A stretch of DNA of 64,000 nt from Tridacna crocea (GCA_943736015.1 OX031060.1:2004001-2068000), one strand, 5' to 3'; positions 32,605 to 43,429 are shown, counted from the first letter of the stretch. Numbers and translations: made by a program. Notes: generated by a model not told the origin, from the sequence alone.

Positions 32605-32610
32605 AAATAT
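32605..32610. repeat. Target-site duplication, right copy (AAATAT)
   Basis: AAATAT directly follows the right terminus GGCTTTCGTA and matches the left copy exactly. The sequence after it continues the interrupted MITE. Confidence 0.88.
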
Positions 32611-32697
32611 AGCTTAAAAGGTGCATTCTTACTTTGATTTGGTGGAAAACATTGTGGGAAAAGTAGACAACGATTTTACAAGCCAGTATTGTGCAGT
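32611..32697 (-). repeat. MITE, type A, right part split by the 15-kb transposon
   Basis: It resumes with AGCTTAAAAGGTGCATTC and AAAACATTGTGGGAAAAG, completing the L arm of 17518-17587. The rest of the core and S arm has decayed. Confidence 0.75.
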
Positions 32698-32870
32698 TAC
32701 TCTTTATCAGATGACAAAATTTTAGTTTGTTGAATTTGAAAGCAGCAGCTGCAGACATTTATTGCATAAGATCCAAATATGGGAATTTTGATTGAAAGGT
32801 TAGAAAAAAAACATGTAGGTTTAAAGGCATGTTTTTTTTTTCCTTTCTTAACAATGTTTACAAGAGTTGT
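32698..32870 (-). repeat. MITE, decayed
   Basis: The L arm is recognisable, with a weak core around ACATGTAGGTTTAAAGGCAT. Confidence 0.6.
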
Positions 32871-33033
32871 ACTTATTAGGTTCATTCCTTGTTCAATCCC
32901 AGCTAGCAGCAGTGGGCATGTTAATATGTCCTTAAGCAAGGCTCTACACAGCCCCCAGCCTACTAGTAGTCAATGCATGAGATATTGAATATCTTCAGAC
33001 ATCTGGGAGGGATCTATATTGTTTCTTGGGGGA

Positions 33034-33263
33034 TTATCCCATTACCACACAATCTCTACTCTTGACGCCCCTGAGAAAGAAGCCTTTTGAAAACACTGTG
33101 GGAAAAGGGAGAAAATGCTTGTCACCAGCATTTTCTCCTTTTCCCACAGTGTTTTCTACTCTTCCCAGAACAAATTTCAATTTTTCAGTCACATATTTTT
33201 TGTCATCTGCAAATGCTTTCAATTTGAACCAGTCTAAAATTTTCTCGTGTGGTGAAGAGTTAT
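33034..33263 (+). repeat. MITE, type A, full length
   Basis: The stem carries the paired change CACTGTG/CACAGTG; both TTAA sites read TTAT. Confidence 0.92.
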
Positions 33264-33371
33264 TGATGTCTAGATATGATCTATTGTTATGAAATTACAG
33301 TATGAGGATAAATCTCAACTGCTGAGGTTATCATATAGCATGATTGTTTTACCTTATCATTCTTTTATAGA

Positions 33372-33602
33372 TTATCCCTTTACCTCACAGTCCCTACTTT
33401 TAATGACCCTGTGAAAGATTTGCCTATTGAAAACATTGTGGGAAAAGGAGAAAATGCTGAATACCAGCATTTTCTCCTTTTCTCCAAATGTTTTCTCACA
33501 TTCCCAAAACAATTTTCAATTTTTCAGTCACTTTTGTTTTGTTGTCTACAAATGCTTTCAGTTTGGACCAGTCTTAAATTTTGATGTTTGGGAAAGGGTT
33601 AT
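33372..33602 (+). repeat. MITE, type A, full length
   Basis: Both TTAA sites read TTAT; the stem is broken near TTTTCTCCAAATG. Confidence 0.88.
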
Positions 33603-33660
33603 CCCTTTGCTGAAAGAAAGGTATATCCATGCAGACTTATTTGAAAGGAAACCTGGCTAA

Positions 33661-33863
33661 GGGTCCCAGTATTCACCAACCATTCTTAAGAATATTCTTT
33701 GTCTTGTTCTCCAGAATTTTCTACATTTGTAAGAAACACAACTTCTGATTGGCAAAACCATTTGGTTAAGCCATTCAGAAGTTGTGATACATACAAATTT
33801 AGAAAACCTTGGAGAATAAGACTTAAGAATATTCTCAAGAATGGTTGGTGAACACGGGCCCTA
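33661..33863. mobile_element. GGGYCC-TTCACCAACCATT inverted-repeat MITE
   Basis: TATTCACCAACCATTCTTAA and its mirror form arms, with the inner pair ACAACTTCTGATTGGC/GCCATTCAGAAGTTGT. A second copy lies at 45995-46190. Confidence 0.85.
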
Positions 33864-34101
33864 ACTCAGTAGTAGTATACTTCAGCGCTAGCTCTGGCTG
33901 GAGTAAAATAATGGCCAACAATTTTTTCTTACAAAAAATAATAGACAAAATAAGCGTGTGAATTTGGTTAAAAAAAATAAATAAATAAGCACATGTAGCA
34001 TTGAACAAACTTTACTGTTAACTCATAGTTTCAAACTTTCATTCACATAATTATGTCAATAATAATAGATCATCTATATATTTAATCTTACATGTATATT
34101 G

Positions 34102-34352
34102 TAGAAATACTGGGGGAAAAGGAACATTTGCTCTATACCATTTCCTGGGATAGTGCACATTTTCCCACAAGATTTGCATAAAAGCACAGAGACAGATTTC
34201 TTGGTTTCCTCTGATGAATGGTTACTTTTTTAACATATAACACAACTTTGTTTTAATCTTACAACGCAGAAAATATTGAGGGGGAAAAGGAAAATTTGTT
34301 AAGTGCTACTTCCTGGGACAGTGCTCCTTTTACCACAATATTGCATAAAAGC
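34102..34352. repeat. Two diverged related repeats
   Basis: Units at 34102-34190 and 34267-34352 share GGGGGAAAAGGAA, CTTCCTGGGA and CATAAAAGCA. They may be distant relatives of the MITE core. Confidence 0.4.
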
Positions 34353-35600
34353 ATAAGGGCTTTTGAGAGTTCTTCTGAACCAAACAACATTCTTTTATTT
34401 TCATAATAAATGATACGCACAAGTGAATGGAGAACATTTTCTATTACATGATTACCTCCCTTTATTATATTTTAACCTCAATTATTCTCAAGTTAGTGCG
34501 GCAGGCGAGTCAGACTATGTAAACAAAAAGTTATTCACTCTATAGTACATAAACAGTGAGGTAGACTTATATAAGTGAACAGTTATCCCAGTAGGTTTTT
34601 TTGTTTCACTGGTACACTTACCCCTGGAGCTGTAAATCTAGGGGTAAGATGTCATAATATGGTATGACAATAATTGTTCTCTGCTAGAGGTGAAGTAGTC
34701 AATATTGATGATTTGGTGCACAAAACTCTGTTAAAGTAAGATACCTGTGGAAATTTACAGCTTAAAGTCATTAAAAAGCTGAAAAGACGGTCCAAAGTGA
34801 CACTGAACGGGCAATGTCACATGGAACATTTTGTTGTGTCATGGGTTTCCGTGTTTTTTGCATCGAGCATTTTTTCACGTGTGTCGATTTGTGGATAGGT
34901 ATTTCCGCGTGATTAGACTATAATTATCAATAAGGATAGCAAGTAACTTCAAATCTTGTCATTTTACACAAGTTAAGCGGATGTTTTTTTTTCGTTTTTT
35001 CTTCCGTGAGGTCTCGCGTGTAGCCAAAATTTGTTACGTGAATTTCAATTCTATAATGTCAACGTAGTAACATCTGATTGGTTCCCTTCTATCACCGCGT
35101 CAGTTAACGTGGTCAATCAAAATTTAAGAAGAAACAAACAATAATGGCCAATTAACGGCTTGGAGTAATATATGACACGTGTTGTATACCAATCCATTGT
35201 GACCTGTTGATTGCCCAAGTCCGCCGAGGTGTGAAACAAGCAATTACCACACATTTCCGGCGCAAATTAACCTGTGATGCAAGCATGTAAAGGAAATTTT
35301 ATCCGACTTTTTTTGGGAATAAATTAATCGACAATTTTTATCGACAATTGGAAGAATTAATCGACATCTGAATTAAAAAATCGACAAATGTCAATAATGT
35401 CGATTGGCAGCGCGAGCACTGATACTTACATGTGCCAGTCAATCAGAGGTCACTTTTAATTCTTGATGGACCAAGTTCTTTTTTTAGCATTTATGAAAGC
35501 CATTGTGACAGGATTCACACTTTTAGCTTGGCTATTTTCAGAGAAAACGTCAAGGTATAGTTGTTACCCTGGCTTTGTTGTCTATGAGTCATCATTGTTG
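34353..35600. other. Unassigned sequence, somewhat CpG-richer
   Basis: No gene or repeat recognised. It is the longest MITE-free stretch outside the transposon apart from 48.6-50.4 kb. Confidence 0.4.
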
Positions 35601-35618
35601 TGTAAAAACTTTGACATT

Positions 35619-35654
35619 GTAATATCTTTGACACTACTGAAAGTATTTTCTTAA
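35619..35654. repeat. 36-bp direct repeat flanking a MITE, left
   Basis: TAATATCTTTGACACTACTG and the following bases up to TTTTCTTAA recur exactly at 35880-35915. Confidence 0.92.
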
Positions 35655-35879
35655 CCCATTACCACACAATCCCTACTTTTGCCGCCCCTGAGAAAGAAGC
35701 CTTTAGAAAACATTGTGGAAAACGGAGAAAATGCTGATAACCAGCATTTTCTCCTTTTCCCACAATGTTTTCTACTCTCCACAAAGCAAATTTCAAATTT
35801 TCATTCACTTTTATTTTGTCGTCTGCAAATGCTTTCAATTTGGAACAGTCTAAAATATCGTCGTTTGGTAATGGGTTAA
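35651..35879 (+). repeat. MITE, type A, full length
   Basis: TTAA flanks both ends. One stem mismatch (GGAAAACGG). Confidence 0.93.
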
Positions 35880-35915
35880 GTAATATCTTTGACACTACTG
35901 AAAGTATTTTCTTAA
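35880..35915. repeat. 36-bp direct repeat flanking a MITE, right
   Basis: It is the second copy of the flank at 35619; its terminal TTAA starts the next MITE. Confidence 0.92.
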
Positions 35916-36121
35916 GTCTCTACCAAGCGACAAAGTTTTAGACTTTGTGAAGCAGATGATCACTTATGGCTCACATGGCAGGATTTGTCTTTGATAGGGT
36001 AGAAAACATTGTGGGAAATGGAGGAAATGCTGGTTACCAGCATTTTCTCCTTTTCCTGCAATGTTTTCAAAAGTCTTTTCTCTTGGGGTTGTTAAAATTG
36101 GGATTGTGTGGGGAAGGGTAA
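35912..36121 (-). repeat. MITE, type A
   Basis: TTAA at the left; the right end GGGAAGGG has lost its TTAA. The stem is near-perfect. Confidence 0.85.
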
Positions 36122-36271
36122 AGAAATAACACAATAAAGCAATGAAATTAGGGACATAATCTCAATAAATAAAATATTAAGTATCTTTTTCGCTCATCAG
36201 AAAGTTTTCTTATCTGTCAGACATCCATGAAAAAATTTATTACAGGAAAACTGTAACGATAATGGTTACTT

Positions 36272-36438
36272 TTAACCCTTAACTGACCAATCCCTGGCTT
36301 TTACGATTGAAGCCTTTTGAAAACATAGTGGAAAAGGAGAAAATGCTGGTAACCAGCACCTTTTCCTTTTCCCACAATGTTTTCAAAGGGCTTCTTTAAC
36401 AGGGTTGTTAAAAGTTGGGATTGTGAGGTAAAGAGTTT
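36272..36438. repeat. MITE with two S arms
   Basis: S arms lie on both sides of the core, TTAA on the left and TTTA on the right, giving a 167-bp palindrome. Confidence 0.88.
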
Positions 36439-36503
36439 ACTTTAAAGTGGCAACATTTTGGGTTTTTTTATGGTTGAAAGTTTAATTTCGCTTATTTAGG
36501 GGG

Positions 36504-36734
36504 TTAATCCTTTACCACACCATTCCGAGTTCTGGCTCCCTGATTTAAAAGCTTTTTAAAATCATTGTGGGAAAAGGAAAACATGATGGTAACCAGCAAT
36601 TTCTACTTTTTCCACAAAGTTTTCTATCCTTTCATAGCAGAAAAGCAAAATTCCATCCATGTCTAATCAAAATTTTGTCATTTGTAAATACTTTCAATTT
36701 GGATTGTCTGAAATTTGGCGTTGGGTAAAGAGAT
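36504..36734 (+). repeat. MITE, type A, diverged
   Basis: The stem has several mismatches (GGAAAACATGATGG). Confidence 0.85.
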
Positions 36735-36739
36735 GAGGT

Positions 36740-36968
36740 TTAACTCTTTACCACACAAGAAAATTTTAGACTGGTCCAAATTGAAAGCATTTGCAGACGA
36801 CAAAATAATGGCGACTGAAAAATTGAAATTTGTTCTCGGAAAGGTAGAAAACACTGTGGGAAAAGGAGAAAATGCTGGTTACCAGCATTTTCTCCTTTTC
36901 CCACAGTGTTTTCAAAAGGCTTCTTTCTTAGGGGCATCAAAAGTAGGGATTGTGTGGTAATGGGTTAA
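36740..36968 (-). repeat. MITE, type A, full length
   Basis: TTAA flanks both ends. The stem is perfect with CACTGTG/CACAGTG. Confidence 0.95.
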
Positions 36969-37067
36969 TATTTAAGACGCTTATAATAGTTCAAAGAACA
37001 GACTGTATATGTGTGTAAATCTAAACAACAGAATTGGTTCACCTTTTTCACTAAACAGCCTGCCATT

Positions 37068-37305
37068 TTAACTCTGTGCCAAACAACAAAATTTTTGACG
37101 TGCCCAAATTGAAACGGTTTGCGTACAACAAAATTTTAATTAAATGTAGCTCAGTTAAAATTGCTGTCTTTGATATTGTAGAAAGCATTATAGGAAATGG
37201 AGAAAATCCTGGTTTGCAGCACTTCTTCCTTTTCCCATGATGTTTTCAAAAGCCTTTATCATAAGGGCTGTTAAAACTTGGGATTGTGTTGTAAAGACTA
37301 AAGAG
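37068..37305 (-). repeat. MITE, type A, diverged
   Basis: TTAA at the left; the core is mismatched (AATCCTGGTTTGCAGC). Confidence 0.8.
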
Positions 37306-37531
37306 TTAACCCTTTACTCAATAGATACTCATTTCTACGCATTGCTTGTAGGAGCCTTTGGAAAACATTGCGGCAAAAAGTGAAATTGCTCGTGACGAGC
37401 AAATTCACCTTTTGCCACGTTTTCTGTTCTATCAAAAGTTGTCATATACATATAAGAAACGGCTTCATCCTTGCTGTTATTTAGGGTCTTTTAGAGATAC
37501 CATTGAAATGTCTTGTGGGGTAAAGGGTTAA
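37306..37531 (+). repeat. MITE, type B
   Basis: TTAA flanks both ends; part of the right stem is deleted. Confidence 0.9.
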
Positions 37532-37852
37532 AGCCTGGATTTCAATGCTTATGTCGAAAGTGTGGATTTAGGATTAGACTGTACAGAAGGTGCATCTTGA
37601 TCTGAATCTGCATTGTACATTTCTATCTTAGATGTTTGCCAAAGAAGGTCTTGAATTCACAATTTCTGCAACTCTGGTACATAGAGTTTTGCTTTCATTT
37701 ATTAAGGCAACAATGATTAAGAGCCTTGAAAAACTGTCACAAAATCATAAAGAACAATAACTCTTAGGATACAGTCATTATTCTCTCTAAAACAATATGG
37801 GAAAAGGAGCTATTTCATGTTTTAGAAGCTATTTCTCTGTCTTAAACAGCTT
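37532..37852. other. Gap with a short AGATTAGACTG-like palindrome
   Basis: At about 37568-37610 a weak member of the short palindrome family is seen; nothing else. Confidence 0.4.
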
Positions 37853-37915
37853 TTATTATACCCCTGCACAGTTGACAGCTTTTCAAGGCTATCAACTGTG
37901 CAGGGGTATAATAAT
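37853..37915. repeat. 63-bp inverted repeat
   Basis: TTATTATACCCCTGCACAGT pairs with its exact mirror ACTGTGCAGGGGTATAATAA; the loop is about 14 bp. Confidence 0.92.
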
Positions 37916-38035
37916 AGTCCTATTTTCTCAGTGATGGGTTAAGTAGATCTGTGGAACCTATTACTGTATTTGATTGCCTCTGCTTCTGATCTACAGCTGT
38001 TAGCAACTGGTCCTTGTTGCTCTTTCCCTTTTGCC

Positions 38036-38415
38036 TGAACCCTTTACCACACAATTCCGACGTATAACACCCCCATGAAAGAAGCCTTTTGAAAACATTG
38101 TGGGAAAAGAAGAAAATGCTGGTAACCAGCATTTTCTCCTTTTCCCACAATGTTTTTATACCCAGGCAAAACAAATGTTTTCTGGGATAAACTGAAATCA
38201 GCCTGTCTGTTTGTGTGTCAGTGTGTCCATCCATGTGTCTGTCTGTGTACGAAATACTGTCAAATAACTGGAGGGGGTATAAAATCGCATTCAGTGACGG
38301 CTCTAGTTTCCCTCCCTAAAACAAATTTCAATTATTTAATCACATTTATTGTTTTGTCTGCACAAATGCTTTCAATTTGGACAATTCTAAAATTTTGTCA
38401 TTGGTAAAGAGTTAA
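38036..38415 (+). repeat. MITE, type A, interrupted by another repeat
   Basis: S arm and perfect core run to 38165. The L arm resumes at about 38314 with AAAACAAATTTCAATTA and ends at TTAA 38412. The insert (38166-38313) contains ATTCAGTGACGGCTCTAGTT, seen again at 53740. Confidence 0.88.
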
Positions 38416-38476
38416 CCCTTTACCACTGAATCATGATTTAACAACCTTGAGTAGAGTGCCTTTCAGAAAAAATTGT
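38412..38476 (+). repeat. MITE S-arm fragment
   Basis: It begins at the shared TTAA and ends at AATTGTGG before the core. Confidence 0.75.
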
Positions 38477-38477
38477 G

Positions 38478-38703
38478 GTTTGACTCTAGCAAACGACAAA
38501 ATTTTGGTCGAAATTTAAAGCACTTGCAGATGACAAAATTAATGTAACTCAATAATTGAAATTAGTCTCCAGTAGGGTAGAAAAATATTGTGGAAAAAAG
38601 GAGAAAATGCCATTTACCCGCATTTTCTCCTTTTCCCACAATGCTCTCCTAAGATCTCCTTCTCAGGGTCATTAAAAGTTGGGATTGCGTGGTAAACAGT
38701 TAA
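38478..38703 (-). repeat. MITE, type A, left terminus shortened
   Basis: The core centre reads CATTTACCCG; TTAA lies at 38700. Confidence 0.88.
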
Positions 38704-38784
38704 GGATAGTGCGACCTAATAATGCACACTCTAATGGGATTCATGTAACATTTGCTTTCATTGCAGAAAACTGGACAAATTTGG

Positions 38785-39013
38785 TTAACCCTTTCCCAAA
38801 CAATCCCTGGTTTTTACGGGTCGGGAACAGAAGCCTTTTGAAAACATTGTGGGAAAAGGAGAAAATGCTGGTTACCAGCATTTTCACCTTTTCCCACAAT
38901 GTTTTCTATCCTGCTGGAAGCAAATTTCAATTTTTGAGTTACATTTATTTTGTCGTCTGCAAGTGCTTTGAATTTGAACCAGTGTAATATTTTGTTGTTT
39001 GGTAAAGAGTTAA
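38785..39013 (+). repeat. MITE, type A, full length
   Basis: The S end is CCC-variant and the L end ACC-variant; TTAA on both sides. Confidence 0.93.
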
Positions 39014-39164
39014 GACTTGGGTAATCTGTAATAGATGTGGGGAAGTAGTGTCTATACACCAATAAATTATGGGTTATCAGAGTCTTGGCCAAATATGTAT
39101 GTTTTTCACAATGGCAGCCATGTTACACGAATCCCATTTGGGTGTCCCATTTGATGAAGAAAAT

Positions 39165-39303
39165 GATGATTTCTACCAGTATTTTCTCTTTTTCTAGCAA
39201 TGTTTACAACCTTGTCAAGTTTTAAACTTTTGATATGGGTGGCTTGAGTGCATGCTTTCAATTTGGGACAATTCTGAAATGCTGTCTTCTGGGAAAAATT
39301 TAA
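39165..39303 (+). repeat. MITE, decayed
   Basis: Half core ACCAGTATTTTCTC and an L arm ending with TTTAA. Confidence 0.6.
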
Positions 39304-39479
39304 CATTTTCAGTGGCAAATTATGTACTTGACTCCCTTTGATGACTGGAAATGCAATGCATTTCCATTGAAATACTAATTTTATTATGTTAATTCAACTT
39401 AATTGGCTGGAATATTTCACAAACTGTTTCCTAGACAGTATAATTACATTTTTCTAATATATGTTATAGATGAAAGATG

Positions 39480-39798
39480 TATGGGTGGACTGGTAGTGCA
39501 GTGTTAAAATGCTAGACTATCAGTCCTGAGGCTCAAGGTTTGATACCAGGCAAAACAGGACGTCTCTGAGACATCTTGTGTTTCCCTTCCAGCTAGAGGT
39601 GAACTGGTTTGGAACCCAGAGATAGCCTCATATGTATCTGTGCTTTACACAGAGCACATTAAAGGACCAAGAAGGTCTATTCAAAGAAGAGCCAAGAGGC
39701 TTGTACCCAGATTTCCTTGTATCTAAGATTCTCTCTCGCTAATGGTCCATACCATATGATGCCTAGAGCATGGAGGGACCTTGATTACAGTCATCATC
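39480..39798 (+). repeat. tRNA-derived SINE with 14-bp target duplication
   Basis: A-box-like TGGTAGTGCAGTG and B-box-like GGTTTGATACC are present near the 5' end, and the 3' end is a CAT run. ATAGATGAAAGATG occurs exactly at 39466-39479 and 39799-39812. Confidence 0.88.
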
Positions 39799-39899
39799 AT
39801 AGATGAAAGATGCCATTTAGACTGACTGGTATCGTGTGGAAAGGTTACAGTTTTGGGGAAAGAAACATGGCCTAGTCCCATATAGGGCAGACATGTCCA

Positions 39900-39950
39900 A
39901 AAGGCCTTCTGCAGAAGGTGCAGTCTGATCTTGATCTACACTGTCCGACA
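39900..39950. repeat. Short TGCAGTCTGATCTTGATCT palindrome half
   Basis: CTTCTGCAGAAGGTGCAGTC leads into TGATCTTGATCTACACTG; the left half is worn. Confidence 0.5.
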
Positions 39951-39966
39951 GGAGAAATCTTTACCC

Positions 39967-40160
39967 AGAGCTCCAGATAAGAGGGAGTGATGGTATTCTC
40001 AAGTCATTATTCTCTTTGAAACCCTATGTTGTTGGTACTCATTAGAATCGCCTCAATGAGATGATTCCAACGAGAACCCACAATACAGGGGTTTATGGAG
40101 AATAATTAATATTTTCAATTTTGAAATCAAAATCACTTCTTCTCTCTGGAGCTCTGCTTT
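39967..40160. repeat. 194-bp inverted repeat ending in GAGCTCCAGA
   Basis: AGAGCTCCAGA to ATTATTCTC on the left pairs with GAGAATAAT to TCTGGAGCTCT on the right, with CTCATTAGAATCGCCTCAAT near the centre. A related copy lies at 43262-43415. Confidence 0.7.
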
Positions 40161-40219
40161 ACTCCATAAAATACTTTTGAAATGGCAAAATTTGGGTTAA
40201 GACCATCAGTTAGAAAGGG

Positions 40220-40446
40220 TTAACTCTTTACCACACGACAAATTTATAGACTGGTCCAAATAGAAAGCATTTGCAGACGACAAAATAAATGTGACTGAAA
40301 ATCGAAATTGATTTTGGAAGGGACGGAAACATTGTGGGAAAAGAAGAAAATGCTGGTTACCAGCATTTTCTTCTTTTCCCAGGATGTATTCAAAAGGGTC
40401 CTACCTTAAGGTCGTCAAAAAACGTCATTGTGTGGTAAAGGGTTAA
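40220..40446 (-). repeat. MITE, type A, full length
   Basis: TTAA flanks both ends. The stem carries GAAGAAAATG/CATTTTCTTC, a paired change. An orphan terminus follows at 40466. Confidence 0.93.
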
Positions 40447-40489
40447 TTCACTTACTAAGTAGGACAGATGTGGTAAAGGGTTAAACCGT

Positions 40490-40860
40490 CAAAATACAGA
40501 GCTTTTTGAGCAAGTAGGACATATGCCGGCGCAAATAGGTTGAGTTGTCATTATTGGCATTACCTTTGGCATTATTTTCTGACATGATGTAGAGGGGTGC
40601 TGCCAGGATAAGGACTGTTTCTGTGTAACACCTGGTCTAGGTAAATCTACAGGAAGCCAATAAACAACACACTGAGCTCTATTTACTCTCCCTTCAGGAG
40701 GTACATTTGTTATAGGTCACATTGGCCAATGAGGAACTGTCAGTCTTCATTAAGTGTACCTTTGAACTATAATAGTTGATCTTGAAAACCAGGAAAGAGA
40801 ATAGGGGTTTTCAAGTGAAGTATATACTGCATGAGTTAACCATGTACCAAATATCACATG
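40490..40860. other. Unassigned gap
   Basis: No gene or repeat recognised. Confidence 0.5.
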
Positions 40861-40863
40861 TTT

Positions 40864-41090
40864 TTAACCCTTTACCAAATAGGGCATTTCTATGGTATCT
40901 CTAGATGAACCATAATAAAAGCAAGGATGAAGCCGTTTCTTATGTATATGACACCTTGTGATAGCATAGAAAACATTGTGACAAAAGGTGAAATTGCTCG
41001 TTACGAGCAATTTCACCTTTTGCCACAATGTTTTCCAAAGGCTCCTACAAGCAATGCGTAGAAATGAGTATCTATGGAGTAAAGGGTTAA
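40864..41090 (-). repeat. MITE, type B, full length
   Basis: TTAA flanks both ends; the core CTCGTTACGAG is perfect. Confidence 0.94.
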
Positions 41091-41313
41091 CTGTTACCAT
41101 AGGACAAAATTTTAGTCCAACCCAAATTCAAAACTTTTTCAGATGACAAATTGATGGTGGTCAAAGTGATAAGATTTATTTTCGAAAAGGTGGAAACCAT
41201 TGTAGGATAAGGACAAATGCTGGTTACCACCATTTTTGCCTTTTCCCACAATGTTTTCAAAAGCCTCCCCTTCATTGTCATTAAAAATCGGGAAATTATG
41301 ATAAAAGGATTAA
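41087..41313 (-). repeat. MITE, type A, diverged
   Basis: It shares TTAA with a type B copy on the left; TTAA at 41310 on the right. Confidence 0.85.
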
Positions 41314-41364
41314 TTATTCTGAGAAAATTGACTTTCGAAAACATTGTGGGAAAATGGAGAATCT
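41310..41364 (+). repeat. MITE S-arm fragment
   Basis: The shared TTAA is followed by a worn S arm and half core AACATTGTGGGAAAATGGAG. Confidence 0.65.
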
Positions 41365-41377
41365 CCCTACGTCTCAT

Positions 41378-41548
41378 CATGGTGAGCCAAGGTTACGATC
41401 AGTACGTCGATCTTACCTTGGCTGATTGAGCCGGACTTCGTGATTTCTGCGATGCGCCCTCTATTGGATGCTGGTTATTATCCCCCTTTACATCATTCTC
41501 CAAGGATAGAGTAGCGTATTGAATCGCCAGCCTTGGCTTGCGAAGATG
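41378..41548. mobile_element. CATC/GAGCCAAGG element, short copy
   Basis: It shares GAGCCAAGGTTACGATCA, the CTTACCTTGGCTGATTGA block and CAGCCTTGGCTTGCGAAGAT with the 46604-46936 copy. Confidence 0.7.
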
Positions 41549-41766
41549 CTACATCTGGGTATGATGTAATTTCTCCTTTTGCTGCATGCTCTTATGTGGT
41601 CTCCTGCCATAACACAAACAGTAATCCTCAGCAGATGCCAAGTTTAGGGTTATATGAGGATAAAGGTTTAGAAAATGGCACACTCCATTCATTATCAGGT
41701 ATATTGACTCTCCTCATGGCTTACCTGAATTTCTGTCCACACTTCATTATAAACCCTTTCTGTCTT

Positions 41767-41938
41767 TAAACCCTTTACTACATAAACACAACTTTTGATG
41801 ACCCACTTGAAAACATAGTGAGGACAGGAGAAATTTTTCTCTGTTCCCCACAATGTTTTCTAACCGTCCCGTAAACAAATTGCAATGTTTCAGTCATATT
41901 TATTTTGTTACCTGCAGATGTGTTCAATTTTGATTAAC
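41767..41938 (+). repeat. MITE with much reduced core
   Basis: The core is GGACAGGAGAAATTTTTCTC; the L arm ends at TTAA 41935. Confidence 0.75.
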
Positions 41939-42160
41939 AATGTACAGAACGACAACATTTTAGGCTTGTCCAAATCGAAAGCATTTGCAGACAACAAAAT
42001 AAGTGACTGATAATTTGAAATTTGTTTTGTGGAGAGTAGAAAACATTGTGGGGAAAGGAGAAAATGCTGGTCACCAGCATTTTCTCCTTTTCCCACATTG
42101 TTTTCCAAAGGCTTCTTTCTCTGGGTCGTCAAAAGTAGGGATTGTGTGGTAATGGGTTAA
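41935..42160 (-). repeat. MITE, type A, full length
   Basis: The core is CTGGTCACCAG with a near-perfect stem; right TTAA at 42157. Confidence 0.9.
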
Positions 42161-42495
42161 GGCTGATCTTACTTTGCAAGAAACAATTTCTCACAGCCAT
42201 GATTCATATGTATGTCAGCTGAAAGTCTTATTAAAAAGTTGATTTACTGGTGTTAGATTTTTTTTATCTCTAATGATGATTAATTTCGTACCTAACAGCC
42301 ATACAGGGCTTATCAGCACAGATTTCAGATATTATAGTAGATCTAACAGTGATTGCTTTTTACAAGCTTGGCATGAACTGATATGGGTTACTTTGTAGAG
42401 TGTGTAGTTTGAGAAATTGTAAAATCTTTATGAAATTTGATAAAGTTCCAAAGAAACTGTATTTCATTCACACAACCCTTTGCTTCACTTACATT
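42161..42495. other. Unassigned AT-rich gap
   Basis: Nothing recognised. Confidence 0.5.
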
Positions 42496-42724
42496 TTAAC
42501 CCTTTACCACATAATGACGACTTTTCACATCCCCGAGGAAGAAGCTTTTTGAAAACATTGTGGGAAAAGGAGAAAATGCTACTAACCAGCATTTTCTCCT
42601 TTTCCCACAAAGTTTTCTACCCTATCAACGGAAAACTGTGCCATTTGAGCCACTAAAAAATTTTTTTCTGCACATGCTTTCAATTTAGATAGGTTCTAAA
42701 TTTTGCCGTGTGATAAAGGGTTAA
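42496..42724 (+). repeat. MITE, type A, full length
   Basis: TTAA flanks both ends; core loop reads GCTACTAACCAGC. Confidence 0.93.
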
Positions 42725-42856
42725 CTCTTACCAGTCGACAAAGTTTTGGACTTGACCAAGTTCAAAGCATTGGCATAAGATGATGTAAGTGTAACTTAGG
42801 TGATGATTTCTGTCTCTGATTGGATATAAACATTGTGGGGAAAGGAGAAAATGCGG
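42721..42856 (-). repeat. MITE cut at the core
   Basis: It shares the left TTAA and stops at GAGAAAATGCGG, where a different repeat begins. Confidence 0.85.
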
Positions 42857-43024
42857 AAAATTGATTTTATTGCCGGGAGGGAGAGAGATTGTCGATAGAT
42901 TGGCCGTCTTTTGCACCAAAGTAAAGAAATAGTAAACATTACGGGAATGCATTACTCGCGCACCGGTTGTCAATGTTGACATATCGAGCAAGTAGTGTAC
43001 TGCAGGTACCTTCATCTTAAATGT

Positions 43025-43112
43025 TTTTACATGGTCGTTTGGTTAATTGGTTAATGATCGAAAGATTGAACGGTTAACCGGTTAGCAATTTACTAACCGT
43101 TGCCATCCCTAC
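43025..43112 (-). repeat. Possible hAT-like terminal sequence
   Basis: On the - strand it reads GGGATGGCAACGGTTAGTAA followed by repeated GGTTAACCG motifs. Only one end is seen. Confidence 0.4.
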
Positions 43113-43261
43113 TTAAAACTGATTGAATCATTAGGTACAATGGTCCTTTTACATGAAGAAAACTGCACTATAGCAAAATGTTTTGGGAAATGTCAGCCTA
43201 TGTGGTACTGCAATAGTAACATGATAGTCATCTTTGGATGAGTTCTACATTTTGTCACATT

Positions 43262-43415
43262 CCTGAAATAAAGGGAGTGATGTTGATTTTTGATGAAAAA
43301 ATATTAGTAACTTTCCATCGAACCCTATGAGACGATTCTAATGAGTACCCATAACATAGGGTTTGAAAGAGAAATAATGGATTTAGAGTTCCATCACCCC
43401 TTCTGATCTGGAACT
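43262..43415. repeat. Inverted repeat related to 39967-40160
   Basis: AACCCTATGAGACGATTCTA and GAGTACCCATAACATAGGGTT are shared with the earlier copy in altered order. Confidence 0.6.
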
Positions 43416-43429
43416 CTGAATTCATATAA

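Noticed and set aside
34102-34352. Counting the two GGGGGAAAAGGAA repeats as hairpin-core MITEs
   Set aside because: They lack TTAA, arms and the mirrored core; only a short purine-rich block is similar.
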